A stretch of 64,000 bases of DNA from Caprimulgus europaeus (lineage: Eukaryota > Chordata > Aves > Caprimulgiformes > Caprimulgidae): positions 48,285,037-48,349,036 of the forward strand of contig OU015525.1 of NCBI GenBank assembly GCA_907165065.1. Direction: 5' to 3'. The position numbers and the translations under genes were made by a program. The notes beneath the pieces are model-generated. The model was not told the origin of the DNA. It made no database searches and was given only the letters and a program-made list of their open reading frames with translations. Of this stretch, positions 24,486 through 36,198 are shown piece after piece; the stretch's first letter is position 1; every line of letters starts with the position of its first letter.

Positions 24486-27373
24486 CTTCTGGTAAGATAT
24501 AATTACCAGAATGTATTTGTTACCAGCTTCAAGACTAAAACCAGACAATACACACACAGCTATCCTTTTTAACTCTTATATGTTGAATGTTTTGGTATAC
24601 CTTTCCTGTATTAAAACATTAAAATTGACTGTGATAAGTTAAAAATGAAGGCTTTTATCAATTGTATCTCATGAACAAAAGGTGCTGTGTTGTGGGTTGG
24701 TTTTGTTTTGGTTTTTTCTTCTCCCTCACCTGCCAGAAATCTGAATTACAAGGGAAACAGAACTTGGGTAACAGTGTGGAACAAAGTATTATTAAAGCAG
24801 AGCATCCAAACCAGAAATTGTAGTCCTGTAAATTGAAAGCAGTGCCCCATTTGTTCTATGTGATTTTGTATCTGAAAAAATGCTTGATCTTCTAAATGAA
24901 ACTGAACTTCTTCTCTCTTTATTGAATTTCAGAAAAAATGTTGTAGTGTCAGAACAATTTATTTGCAAGATTTTAAACCAAACAGATCTTAATTGGTGGA
25001 ATAGCTATCTGATATACTTACTATAAAAACCAATGCCAGAGGTACATGTCTGCATCAATATGTCTTTTAGTACAGTGTCAGTGGCGATGTATATGAAACT
25101 GTTTGATCAATAAAGCAATTTGAAGTTGGCATGTTCCACTTTTAAAACCAAATTTAACTTATTTTTTTTTAAATTTAACTGGTGATACCTTTATATAATT
25201 GTATGTAAAGTAGTTTTTATATGGGGCAATTCACTTATGACTTGTACACATTTGTGTTACTTTGGGCTGTGAAGCTTATTTAAATACATATGAAAGATGC
25301 AAAGCAACAACCAGGTTGTTTGGAACTAGATAGTTGGCAACTACCTTATGCTCCAAATTGCATCCACAAATAGCAACTTCATTGTGTTGGAGACACCTTG
25401 GACTAGCTTCAAGCTAGGTAATTTGTGTGTAGGTAGCAGTCTTGTTGCAACATGAAACAATTCAGGGCTCATGACTTACCCTGCTTCCTTAACCATGTGG
25501 TATGGATGATTCAACTTTAGTGTAATCTTTCAGTCTTTTGAAATTGCTGGTCCATCTCTGCGTATGCCAAGCAGAAGGATTTTTGAACTGACAGAGTTTT
25601 TTCCACTGTTCAAGACAGCCAACGTGTCCTAAGTTACCAATCCTGTATTGCATCATCTTTATCTTTTCCTAAAAAACTCAAGAGGACATAATTCATTCTC
25701 CTTCCCTAAACCAAAATGTCTTCTGTCCTTTGGGCCATGTCTGCAGTGTGGAAGAGAAGCAGTTCCTCACTATTTGTGTCAGGGAGCCACTCTTAGCTTT
25801 GTGCACACTTCGCATGTTTTCACTCAGTATTTTCAAATGTTAGTGTCCAAAGTAAAAAGTATTACCTCTTTCTGTGTTTTTCATGCTATTTGCATTTAAG
25901 AATTTGACCACGGAATGATGTGAATACCTCTCAAGCATTAAGCACTAAACATAGTCTAAGACAACAGATGAACAACTGGTGACAACTGTTGAACAAGACA
26001 CCAGCCTTATGCTTTTGATGCTCAGTTTGGGTGTCTGTAAACTGGCCAAGATTTCTAAAGCTCTCTTCCCCTTAGACTAGAGAGCTTGTGCTGTCATGTC
26101 CAGGACATTATCTTCCCAGCATTGTTCACTATGGTTATGCTTATTATGCAAGAGCAGCTGCAGTCGTGTTTTGGATCTCTCCAAATACGAGTGGGAGAAG
26201 GCTTCTATTATGACAAGTTCTCAGCTGGCTTTTGTCCTTATATTTGCAGCTCTTAAAGGCATGGAGTAATTTGTCTTTGATCAAACCATCAAAATGTTTA
26301 TGATTACATCACCAGCACTAGCTTAGTCACCAGCACTGCCTGTTTGGCTTCATATCCGTCTTCTCAAAGGAAAACATAACTGCATTTAGAAATCTTAGAC
26401 CAGAATTGGAAACATGCTTGCAGGCTTTTAGGTTCATTTTGGTTAATATTTTCTTGTATTTTTCCATGAAGAAAAAATAGAATTCAATATTGATTGAGAC
26501 AAACTCTTTTTAAACTAACCAGTAGACACTTCAAAACCTAAATTACATAAACCTAACTTTAAAAAAAAAATCTCGCACTTAAGAATTCAGTACTTAGTAC
26601 TTCTGAAAATGCTGAATGCAAACTTCACTATGCCTATAAATTAGGGGAGAACTGAAAGTTAACTGGAATATTTAAAAAAAAAAAAAATCTGAAAAAAACA
26701 CTTTTTCATACTACAGATATTTTTGTACTGTTTTTTTGGTGAAACATGAATGCACAGCAGTTATGTTTTCCAGAAGTATTTTGTATCCATTTTTCACATG
26801 AAGAATCAGGAAGAGAACTGTTTGCAGTTGTTATTTGGAAGGCACCAAAACGTTAGATAGCAGAAGTTTAAAATAAGAGTTCAGTGTCACTGCTAGTCTC
26901 TGAAAGTCAGTTTTGTTTTCTTAATTGTGCAAAGGTTGAAGACTACTTTCGTTAAGGTGTTGATGGTACTGTACCCATGTGTATTTCCTGTGATAAGCAG
27001 TATCCAAGCCAGGAATCTGTAATGAAAACTCTGTAGCACTGTTTACTGTCACTTTATCAAAAACTTGTGTTGATTTTCAGGACAAAACTTCAGAAAAAGG
27101 CTCACTTTCCCCAGAAACAGATTTTCCAGTCCATGCTGACATTCAGAATTTTTGCATTTCAGCAGACTGGATGAATTAGGATAAGTTACCACAGTGATGA
27201 GAAGGTACTGCTGCTTATATGTTTTTAAGGGCTGCAACCCAAATTTCCAGATAGGCCTATATCACAGATATTGATACTCTTAAAGCTGATTCTTTCTGTC
27301 TTCAGTGACACAAAGGGCTTCCTTTACAATGGGTATCAGTACTCCAAAATTCTTGGAAAGTCATTCTAGTAGG

Positions 27374-27375
<2 letters not shown>

Positions 27376-27408
<33 letters not shown>

Positions 27409-27414
27409 CGGTCC
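27376..27414. repeat. Poly(T) tract, 39 T
   Basis: This is the longest homopolymer in the window: 39 uninterrupted T on the + strand between AGGTC and AATTCGG. The minus-strand sequence next to it shows no AATAAA close by and no direct repeat flanks the run, so a retroposed cDNA is not supported. Confidence 0.95.
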
Positions 27415-28405
27415 TATGAGTAAGAGTGACATATTTCAACTACATACACCAGCTTCACAGTGTAAGTTCACTGGCATTTAATTCTGTGTGGACAAGCTGG
27501 GGCAGAGTGGAAGAGAAACAATATGGCCTGACTTGCTTCAGTTCACTAATGTGATTTAAGCTGTAACACAGGCAAGGCTTTTTGCAGACTTTTAAATGAG
27601 AGCAGGTTGTGTTCAAGAACTCGTGAGAATCAGAGAACTTCATCCTGCTATCTTGAAGTAAAATTATGTGTGGCCTTGTCTGCACTAGGATTTTGCTTCG
27701 TGTTTTCCGATTCAGCTGAATGACTGCTACTCACTAGGTAAAAAGAGCCATTTAAGTCACATCCCATTCTTGTGCTCCTTAACCTCTTTCGTTACACAGA
27801 ACTTTGTAACGTGTAACTTAAAGCCATTTAAAGTCATTGGTACCTCTTCCTAGATGTGGCAGATATGCGAGTAGGATATCTGCAGGAATGAGTGGCTACG
27901 TTTACGTGGTACCCCTCCATGGGTGAATGTGGACTGGTAGGTATGGCTGTTGGGACTTCATCAAGTTGTTTTACTTGATAAAATGTGTTTGTGAAATCGG
28001 TATCTTGTGTTGCAATGTATTAAAGGCATAGAATGAATATGAATTTATATGCAAAGGTGTAAGTTCACATAAACTTATACAAATAAACTTATAACAGTAT
28101 GCTAATTTACTTGGTATTTTTCTTCAAGTTGTGTGTAATAAATGTTTCTGTTCATTTCACTGAATATTCGATAATGCTCTCATTGCTGAACTATTTATAA
28201 ATAAAAATGTTGTCGTGTCTTTAAAGCTCTTCCATCAGCTATGATGCTGAACATTGAACCTCAATTTTAAATCTTATTATGCATCTCAGTTATACAAAAG
28301 GTCCATGTTCCAAATGAAGCTGTACTATGCAAACTGTAGACTATGCTGGGGTTTTTTAAAAATATTTTTTCTTTATTAATGCATATTCTGTTATGAGAGT
28401 CTTGA

Positions 28406-28421
28406 TTTTTTTTTTTTTTTT
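28406..28421. repeat. Poly(T) tract, 16 T
   Basis: Sixteen T on the + strand with no associated structure. Confidence 0.95.
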
Positions 28422-29146
28422 AAAGCAGCTTCTGCAAGGTAGTTTTCTTGTCTCAAATCTATGTGTTCCTCATGGCACTTTTTAACAAAGAGAAAAATTA
28501 AGCTTAAATGAACATCTCCAGGTAGCCTAGCAACAGGATATGATTAATAATACCTTTCACCTAACTACATGCAGATAAATGTCTGAAAGTGAAAGCAAAT
28601 TCAGAATTGGTTGGCCAAAGCCTGACAGTGCAATGAGAGAAAAAAGGTAATATGATATCTTGTGATCTTTGTTAAAAAAAGGAGAGAAAATAAAAGATAT
28701 ATTTAATATACTGTCTTATGGAGTAAAATACAGAGCATAATGGATTTTTTAATAACAATTAAATGGTGTACTAAGAGAAAGTATAAATGCCCTTGCTTCT
28801 CATTATTGGTTATCATCACTAATTTACCAGCCATGCTTTTTCATATGTGAGAGATCAGAAACAATCAGTAGTAATTACTGGGCCATCACAGCTAAAATGA
28901 ATTGTAGTATAAATGAAATGTAGTATAATTTAATATACAGTTAATGGCTTTATAGAACCATACCAGTGTTTTTAGGTCTGAAATCGACTTTTGTACTGAG
29001 TGCTGTTCTTAAAAAATACACAAAGCATTGGATATGTCATTAAGATCATAATTAAAATTTTATAACAGAGAAAAGAAGGGGAAGTTGCTATGGACATTCT
29101 CTGTAAAATGACACTGCATTATTAAGCTTTTCCTTAAAACTTTGTG

Positions 29147-29213
29147 TATATATATATATATAAATAAAAGGAATTTGAATTTTATTTGTATATATTTAAA
29201 TTGTATATATTTA
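29147..29213. repeat. (TA)n microsatellite and AT-rich 15-bp-period repeat
   Basis: Eight TA units at 29147-29162 are followed by two identical copies of TTGTATATATTTA (29186-29198 and 29201-29213), spaced two bases apart. The patch is an AT-rich slippage region. Confidence 0.85.
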
Positions 29214-32024
29214 TTAAAAGATTGGACAGATTGACTTTTCAAGCACTCAAAACATGTTAGAATATGAGTTGGCCACAGAAGCCTATTTCTATTCCAGTTC
29301 ATATTAATTCTGTATATAAAAAAAGAGACACTGTGGGAGTAGGGTGAATAGGACATTCATTGTATGCTCATTCTATGATTGAGGGAAATTGCTGTTTATA
29401 TAGAAATAAAATGGAGTAATATATTTATGTGTTGAATGTAGAAGATCCAATTATCTTGAGACAATCCCATAGACTGGCATAAAATCATAAACATTTGCCT
29501 TTAGAGAATAAATAACCTATTACAACGTGGAAGCACGGATTTGTCCTGCACTTCCAGACTTGAAGAACCTGGTTTTTTTGTATTTTCAAATTACTTAATT
29601 ATACTGATCGTGCACTGTGTCCTGTGTGAAATCAGTAGAGATGTGTTTTCCAGTTCATAGGATGGTATATATTTGCATTTACTGTTAAGTGACAAAGTGA
29701 ATGTTTCAGTGTAGAAGTTGTAGGAGAAATACTCTGAAAGGTTAATTGTTGACAACACTCTTTGTCTTGAGGCATTTTCATGGGCTAACATCCACCAGCA
29801 ATCATTACAGTGTTCACTTGTTTTTCCTTCACACAGTTTAATTTTTTTAGTGCTCTGTGGCATTCCAGGTTTTGTTACTGAAACAGAGAGGGAAGACTTC
29901 CTGCATTTAATAGGAAATTTCCTTTTTTGTTTATATCTGAGAGCCTACTGTCAAAGTATGATTATTGTTCTGAATTAGCAAGTAGATCTGTTTGAGTCCT
30001 GACTCTTTTCAGTTGCTGCTTATTTCTGTAAGAGCTGCCACCTTCAGTTGTTGTGCAGAGGTGTGGGTGTGTGATGGTGTTTTAGGGGATCTCTGCCCCA
30101 TGTCTCAGGGGGTTGCCCCTCATAGCTGAAATGCCCTCTTGTAATGTGTCAGGCCCCAGTATTTGGCTGCTGTTAAAGCTGATAATGTTCTCTGCTGGAA
30201 AACTTGCCTTCTGTAAGATTTCTCTTTGGAATTCTCCAGAATTTGGCTTTGGTCTCCTCTTATATTCCTTGCTTGGTTAACTGATGTTCCCTCTTTCACC
30301 TTTTAGTCTTCACCTGAATACAGCTGGGACTTGGCTGAGACCAACAGCGGTACCCTCCCCTGTACCACCTGCTACAACTCCTCTTACCCCTTGTGAATGT
30401 GTCACTTAGTGGTTCTGGAGCTCCCCAGCTATCATGGCTGGAGTGGGCAGCTGTAGGTGTGACAGGACCCTTGTGGAAGAGTACATCTGTTTGCCTTTGG
30501 TTTGTCACTGTTGGGCTTTCAGCTGGTAACTGTCAGTTTACATCACAGGATTGAATGATGGGGTAAAAGGCTACTAAATGCTGCCTAGTATTACTCCTTG
30601 TGCTTTCTTGAATATGGAACTGAAAAATATTGATCCTTTTATCAGTCACCTACAGCTACCTATTGTATGGCAGGTATTCATTTTGGAGCCTGGTATTCAG
30701 CTTAGTGTATGTGAGGATGTGGGCTGACCGCATGCTGATGGCGCAGGCATAAAAGCTTGTTTTCAGTTTTTCTTTCTCTGTTTAGGCAAACACCAAACCC
30801 ATCATTTTGAGGTGTTTCTCTAACATTTCTCTCCAATATTAGTAGAGAGAATAATTCCTGGTAAGGAAACAAATAACATCCTTATGCTTGAGGTCTGAGA
30901 CTCCTCTTTTTGAAATTACCGTAAGTTGTGCTGCTTATTTACCTGAGATAGGATGGTTTCCTTATTTCTCTAGTTCTGTTGAATGAAATCTCATTACATC
31001 TCTGCTTGTAACCTATCCTAACTAACTGGTTATGCAAATAACTTTTGACATTTTTACTTCTTTAAAACAGCATTCAACAAAGACTGTTCACAGAAACTAG
31101 TTTGATTTATATCTCAAGTAATTATTTTCTGAGAATTACAGCTTTTCATCAGTACAAGATATTAATGCAGCTGTTTCTCAGCCTTACTGACCTTCTAGTT
31201 TGAATCAGGTGTATTTGCTTGGGTCTTCTGCCCTTAAACTGCAGTTTCAGGGCAGCATTTATTTTGCTGGTGAATCACATTTTCAGCTCACAGAAGAGAG
31301 ACTTTCATAGGGAGTTCTGTAAACTTAAATGAGATCAGAAGTGATTGTTTTCAGACAAACTTCATTTTCCAACCAGTCAATTTTAAGATGGAGTATAAGT
31401 AACAAAACAGCGGTGCAGTACAATTTTCCAAATGCATAAGGTATAATGCAGCTCTGAAATATAGTACATTTAAACAAGCAAAACAGTTCTGAAATTAAAA
31501 ATTACTATTTAAAAAAAAAAATATAAATGTCTTCACATTGAGTAAAGCCAGCTAGGAAAATATTTCTGTGTGATTCTTCTCCACAACTCATTGTATTTGA
31601 ATAGGTGGCTGCAATAATCGTTAATGAAACAGGCTGCAATTAAGTTCTATGCCTCCTGAGTAATTACTAATGAAAGAGTAATGATGTGTCTATTGCACAT
31701 TATCTAGTCTAAATTTTCAGAAGTCACCTACAACCTCGACTATCTCTATCCCTTTTGAACTCAACAGAGACACCTCATAGGAACCTCTTTTTGAAAGTGC
31801 TACAAATCTTACCTGTATTTTGAGGCAAAGTGGTAAGTATGTAGAGCTGCACCCTTTCTGTCTTTTTGTGTGAATCATAGTTGAGAGTCTTTTTTCTTAC
31901 AGAACTGAAAAGAGCGAGGAGGCTTGTCTGGCTGAGAAGTGTAGAGGGAATTATGAGTGGGATTTTTTGCATTCTCAGAGTGCGTGCATGTGTGTGCTTT
32001 GCCCCCCTCTGCCCTCAACCTCAG

Positions 32025-32211
32025 CTGCCAAAACACATTAGCATGTATCTCTCTGACTAGCACTGAAGTGCTCCATACTTCCATCAGTGAAACAGGTGTC
32101 CCTGTGTTTCAGTTGGCAACTGCTGTGTTGCAAAGTGCCCTCAAGATCCCTGTGTTGTTGAGAAGTTATTGTGCCAGCCAGGAGATCCACTTCCTAAGTG
32201 GCTTTTTACCA
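32025..32211 (+). other. Candidate exon (weak), 187 nt
   Basis: A pyrimidine-rich 3' splice site (CCCTCTGCCCTCAACCTCAG) precedes 32025, and ACCA|GTAAGC follows 32211. One frame is open throughout: one leading base plus exactly 62 codons, starting CQNTLACISL and ending FLSGFLP. The peptide has no recognised domain, and its Ser/Leu/Thr-rich make-up is unremarkable. It is the longest splice-bounded open interval outside repeats. Confidence 0.12.
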
Positions 32212-33660
32212 GTAAGCACGACCCCACGCTCCATGTCTCTTAAGTAGCAGGAGACAGAATTAGAGCTGCTCATTTCCTGATATCTATTTGATATTCTACT
32301 GGATCTATGTTATGGTGTAACAATCATTAATCTTAATATTTCATTCTTGTGAAGGTCATTGAAATTCACGGAAATCTGAGCAAATCTGTTTTTCACTGAA
32401 TTCTGTTCAGCATATCCACAGTGTTCTTGGATAGCCTTGCGTAGCTTTCAGTTTCACAGATGTCTGAAATGTTGAATGTTTGTTTCCATTTCCTTGGAGT
32501 AAGCAGAAGTGATTTATTTAATAGAAGAAAAAGGGAAAAAAAAAAAGCGAGGGAAAATGTAAATACAGCATTTCAAATTGCTTCTGCAGCCAATTCAGGC
32601 TGAACACTGCTGTTCCTCTTTTGTCACTGCTTGTTCATCATAATTTAATATTCCTTGATTTCAACTGTTCCTCCACTGTATTCCCTTTTATTTGGGTGTA
32701 TTCTTCTAGATCAGTCTCTATCACTATTATTTTCAATATAATGATATTTTTTCAGTGTCTTATTATTGAGAGTTAGATCTCTTTTGACTTCATCTCTTCA
32801 GTCTTCTTTCTCTTCTTCCCTCCCCAACTGTGTTCACGCATTTATTTTGCTGAACACTTCCAAAAATTTCTCTTGTTGCTGAAAATCCCACTCTTGGTCA
32901 AAGATTCTCTAAGTGGCCTATGAAAACATCATCCTTTCACTGCCAAAAAGAGAAGCTATTTTTTCATGTGAAACTAAATTGGCAGATACTGTTTCCTTTT
33001 CAGCTTATAACAACTGATTTTCTTTATTTTTCCTTGGCCATTTGAGAAGTGGCATCATAACGGCATAGTGTGATGGTGATGGGTAGGTGTTGTCCTAGAC
33101 TATTGAGCTGGGTTCAGGGGTTTCAGCAGGGTTTTTCAGGAGCGGGCTTGGTTTTTGCTGGTAAGACTTATTTTGACTCAAGGAAAATATATTTAAGGAA
33201 AAATGCTCTAGCTATACTCAGTAAGTCTTAAAGTCCAGTGGGACTTGAAAAGTGACAAAAGTTGATACACCTGTTTAAAGCAGAGGCCCCCAATTCCTTT
33301 ACTTTTGGTCTTGTTACTGAAGAACCTCTACTTGGTCTACAGTGTAGAGGATAATGTCTCAAACTATTTCTTTCATGTGCAGGTGCAGACGGAGGAGGAT
33401 TGTGTGCATGTGAACTTCGTAGCAAGGGAAGGGTGTAAGAGGGAGGTCATACAACAGGTCTTCCCAGGGAACTGCAAAAACTAAACTCAAGAACCTGACA
33501 ACAAATAACAAAGAGAATGAGAAATATAAATGAATGCTGGTCAAGAGGCACAACAGAAAAAGGCATGAGAAGAACTGGCTTTTTCAGAGCCAGGTGATGA
33601 CCTCAGAGCTCCTCAGTGGCATCAACATCCATGCTTTGAGTTCTTGCTTACTTCATCTGG

Positions 33661-33805
33661 ATTCCCTGGATATGTTTAAGACCAGGTTGGATGAGGCTTT
33701 GAGTAACCTGATCTAGTGGGGGGTGTCCCTGCTCATGGCAGGGGGGTTGGAACTAGATGATCTTTAAGGTCCCTTCCAACCCAAACCATTCTGTGATTCT
33801 ATGAT
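33661..33805 (+). mobile_element. CR1 LINE, short 3' end
   Basis: About 145 bases match the last part of the CR1 3' UTR in sense orientation: a GTTTAAGACCAGGTTGGATG start, the GGCAGGGGGGTTGGAACTAG core and the CCCTTCCAACCC block. The intact tail reads ATTCTGTG-ATTCTATG-AT. The octamer tail with no poly(A) is diagnostic of CR1. The copy reads close to the family consensus as I know it, so it may be among the younger insertions here. Confidence 0.95.
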
Positions 33806-35582
33806 CTGCAGGAGGTAGGCTTTCAAAGCTAATAAATTAGGCTCGTGATTTACTGTAGTTGATTTTTTCCTTCTGTGAAGCTTGTGCTTAGCTTGTGACA
33901 CTTGAGTAGACCCTGAAGTCAAGAGGGATTCTTCATGTGGTTAAAGTTAAGGGAGTGCTGAAGTGCTCTGGCTGGTTGATTTGTGCTCCTTGCTGCAGAA
34001 CTGAATTTTAGCACGCGCAGTTTATTAAGGTCAGAAGTGGCAGCTTTAGGAACAAATTTGCTACATCTTGGCTTCTGTTTCTGGGCTTTTTTCTACAAAC
34101 CTTATCCCCATATGCAGACATTTCTTTTCCTATGATGGTCCATTTTTGAGAGTGCTTTTTGACTAAATGGTAGAACTAGTGAAATTAGAACCATAAAAAG
34201 CAGGCAAATGATAAATGTGTTGAGAGGTGGAGTAAAGAAGATTATTTTCCTCAGCTTTAATAATAGAACTATAATCAATAAGACAAAGAGGCTTAGAAAG
34301 GATAAATCTAGCCAGATTGCTTTTTTACCTCTCTGATAAGATTACAAAATAAGCAGATGAAAGGCAAATGATACAATACATGCATTTTAGTAAACCTTTT
34401 AATACCATCTCACCAAAGCATACGTGAATAATTAATACATGTTGGTTTGGATAGAAACATGGTCATACAGACTGTAGATGAGTTGAAAGACTGTAAATAA
34501 TGATCAGTGAACATTCATGGTGATGAATTGAGATGGGGTGAATTGAACTAATGAGGCTCTGCAGGAGTCAGGATTTAAACTCAAGTTTTTTATTCTTTAA
34601 CATCTTCATTACAGCATCTTTTCAGCATGCTGTTGATTCCCCAGCTTGTCAAAAATGCCAGTGAGGCAGATAAGTAAAACACTGGCACCTACTGGGATTA
34701 GCCCTGGGCAGAAGACAATATCAAGTGTTTATTAGAGATGCTCAGATCTTAGAAGTAAGGAAGTTAAAGAACATGGTTTTTGTTTTGTTTTGTTCTTCAG
34801 GAGAAGGGACTGAACTTGCTACTAATGCTGATAGACATAGAAAGGTATAGTGAGTAGTGAATTAAATGACTGGGTGACTGAGGAGTAGTAGCAGTGTTCA
34901 GCTGGAATACTTAAATAAGGGAATTTAGTTTTCTGTCAGGGATGTGTAGCAAGTTATTGAACAGCTTCCTAAAGAAAGTTACTTAAAGCTTTGCTGCTTG
35001 AGACATCCCATTCTGCACTGGAAAAAAGCAATAAAGTGTGCCGAATGAAGGAAGGTGCTGAGAATAACTTCTATCTATATAGTCTTTGTCTAGAGGTCTA
35101 ACCCCCAGATAACTGGCTGACAGCATCCCATATAGCAAGTGCTAACCCCACTCCAGCTCCCACCCCAAACGATCCTGTTCTCTCTATTGATTGTGATGCC
35201 ACTGAGTGTGGCACCCGATAGCAGAGCCAGCTATTCGGTGGTCTTCCCCTGGTGTTTGCACCTTCTTTCTTGAAGACATGCAACGAAACTGAAAATGTCA
35301 GCGTGTGGTTAGCATTTCATATATGCTGTCTGCAGCACAGCAAAAGGATTCAGCTGTGTTATAAAGAATAACCAGGAAATAGCTTAGGCTGAATAACCAG
35401 TTTTGGAATGCTGTTGCTCAGAGATGTTAACAACAACAGCACAGCAGAATGTCTACAAAATGATCCCGTACTAAATACCATCAAAGCAGGCAGGAGTGGA
35501 TTAGGCCTCCTCTGAATTGTTTTGTCGGGTTATTTTCAGTGAAAAGTGCTTTTTTCTTTTTTTTTTTTTTTTTTTGTTAAAA
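33806..35582. other. Non-coding DNA between CR1 and the solo LTR
   Basis: No gene or repeat is recognised apart from a poly(T) tract at 35550-35575. A GC-richer patch at about 35098-35283 is open on the minus strand for 61 codons, but the peptide resembles nothing known to me. Confidence 0.65.
35550..35575. repeat. T-rich tract next to the solo LTR
   Basis: About 26 bases are nearly pure T (one C interruption), ending eight bases before the TCAGC target duplication of the LTR. The LTR therefore inserted next to a pre-existing T tract or the tract has since expanded. Confidence 0.9.
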
Positions 35583-35587
35583 TCAGC
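35583..35587. repeat. Target-site duplication, left copy
   Basis: TCAGC immediately precedes the LTR. The identical TCAGC follows its other end at 36194-36198. A 5-bp duplication is typical of ERVL-type (class III) elements and of some class I elements. Confidence 0.85.
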
Positions 35588-36193
35588 TGTGGTGGATTGG
35601 CTTCACCCTTTTAGTTTGTAGCCAAACACAGCCTGCTCTTTCACCTTCTTCCCACCTCGCCCAGGTGGGAAGAGATTTGGAAGGAAAAGGGCAAGGAAAC
35701 TCACAGGTTGAGATAAGAACTATTTACTAGTTAAAATAAAATTATAATGATAACAGTAACAACAGAATGTACAAATAAATGATGCACAGTGCAATTGTTC
35801 ACCACCCACTGACCCATGCCCAGCCTCTGCCAGCCAGTGATCCCGGAGCAGAGACAGTCCCAAAACTGAAAACCCTAGAAAAGTGAGCCCGAGCAATCCA
35901 TGAGAGAATACCCTCGATTTCCTGTCAGCCCTGGTTAATATACTGAACATGACGTGATATGATATGGAATTGGCACGTCCAAAATTCAATTTTGGGTTTT
36001 GCTATTCACTACGCTTCTCCCTCTGGGTCCTGATGCAGCTGTAATCCAGCCAAACATGATGGCTTTGAGATCCAGCAGCAACATTAGTACTTTTATCAAT
36101 GTTCTTCTCATAACAAATCCTACACTGAAACTAAAACACAGCTATTCTAACTACTAAGAGGAAAATTAACTCTATCCTGCCAAAACCAGGACA
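35588..36193 (-). mobile_element. Solo LTR of an avian endogenous retrovirus (ERVL-like)
   Basis: On the minus strand the element starts TGTCCTGGTTTTGGCAGGAT at 36193 and ends CCAATCCACCACA at 35588, so it has the canonical 5'-TG...CA-3' termini. It is 606 bases long and flanked by a perfect 5-bp duplication. The opening block, followed by AGAGTTAATTTTCC, and the later segment GGTGAACAATTGCACTGTGC then ATCTCAACCTGTGAG, match an ERVL-type LTR group that I know from bird genomes. Assignment to a named subfamily would need a database. A TATA-like motif (CAGTATATTAA) lies at 35936-35944 on the minus strand, and an AGTAAA at 35723-35728 sits where a polyadenylation signal is expected. No gag, pol or env remains, so the internal region was lost by LTR-LTR recombination. 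Any promoter activity is unproven. Confidence 0.92.
35936..35944 (-). promoter_or_regulatory. TATA-like motif inside the solo LTR
   Basis: The minus strand reads GTATATTAA in the U3-like part of the LTR, at a place where this LTR group usually carries its promoter TATA box. Transcription, if any, would start some 25-30 bases further along the minus strand, near 35910. Function is inferred from position only. Confidence 0.45.
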
Positions 36194-36198
36194 TCAGC
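36194..36198. repeat. Target-site duplication, right copy
   Basis: TCAGC directly abuts the LTR terminus at 36193 and is identical to the left copy. Confidence 0.85.

Larger units (their letters stand above)
16105..33660. other. Non-coding AT-rich DNA
   Basis: No transposon or gene was recognised in these 17.5 kb. The block is mostly single-copy AT-rich sequence with an especially AT-rich patch around 17940-18080, several microsatellites and the 39-T run at 27376-27414. Splice-bounded open intervals at 16515-16594, 21121-21158 and 32025-32211 are discussed as weak candidates. A modestly more GC-rich patch lies at about 30040-30520 but has no CpG-island character that I can see. Confidence 0.6.

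Noticed and set aside
24369-24572. Short frames with poly-Phe/Ile or poly-Asn/Lys runs
   Set aside because: They arise from the poly(T)-(ATT)n microsatellite.
27376-27700. Processed pseudogene on the minus strand ending in the 39-base A tail
   Set aside because: There is no AATAAA near the tail, no duplicated flank and no recognisable parent sequence. Avian CR1 rarely makes poly(A) retrocopies.
35720-35989. 89-codon open frame on the minus strand
   Set aside because: It falls entirely inside the solo LTR, which has no coding region. It is a chance frame.
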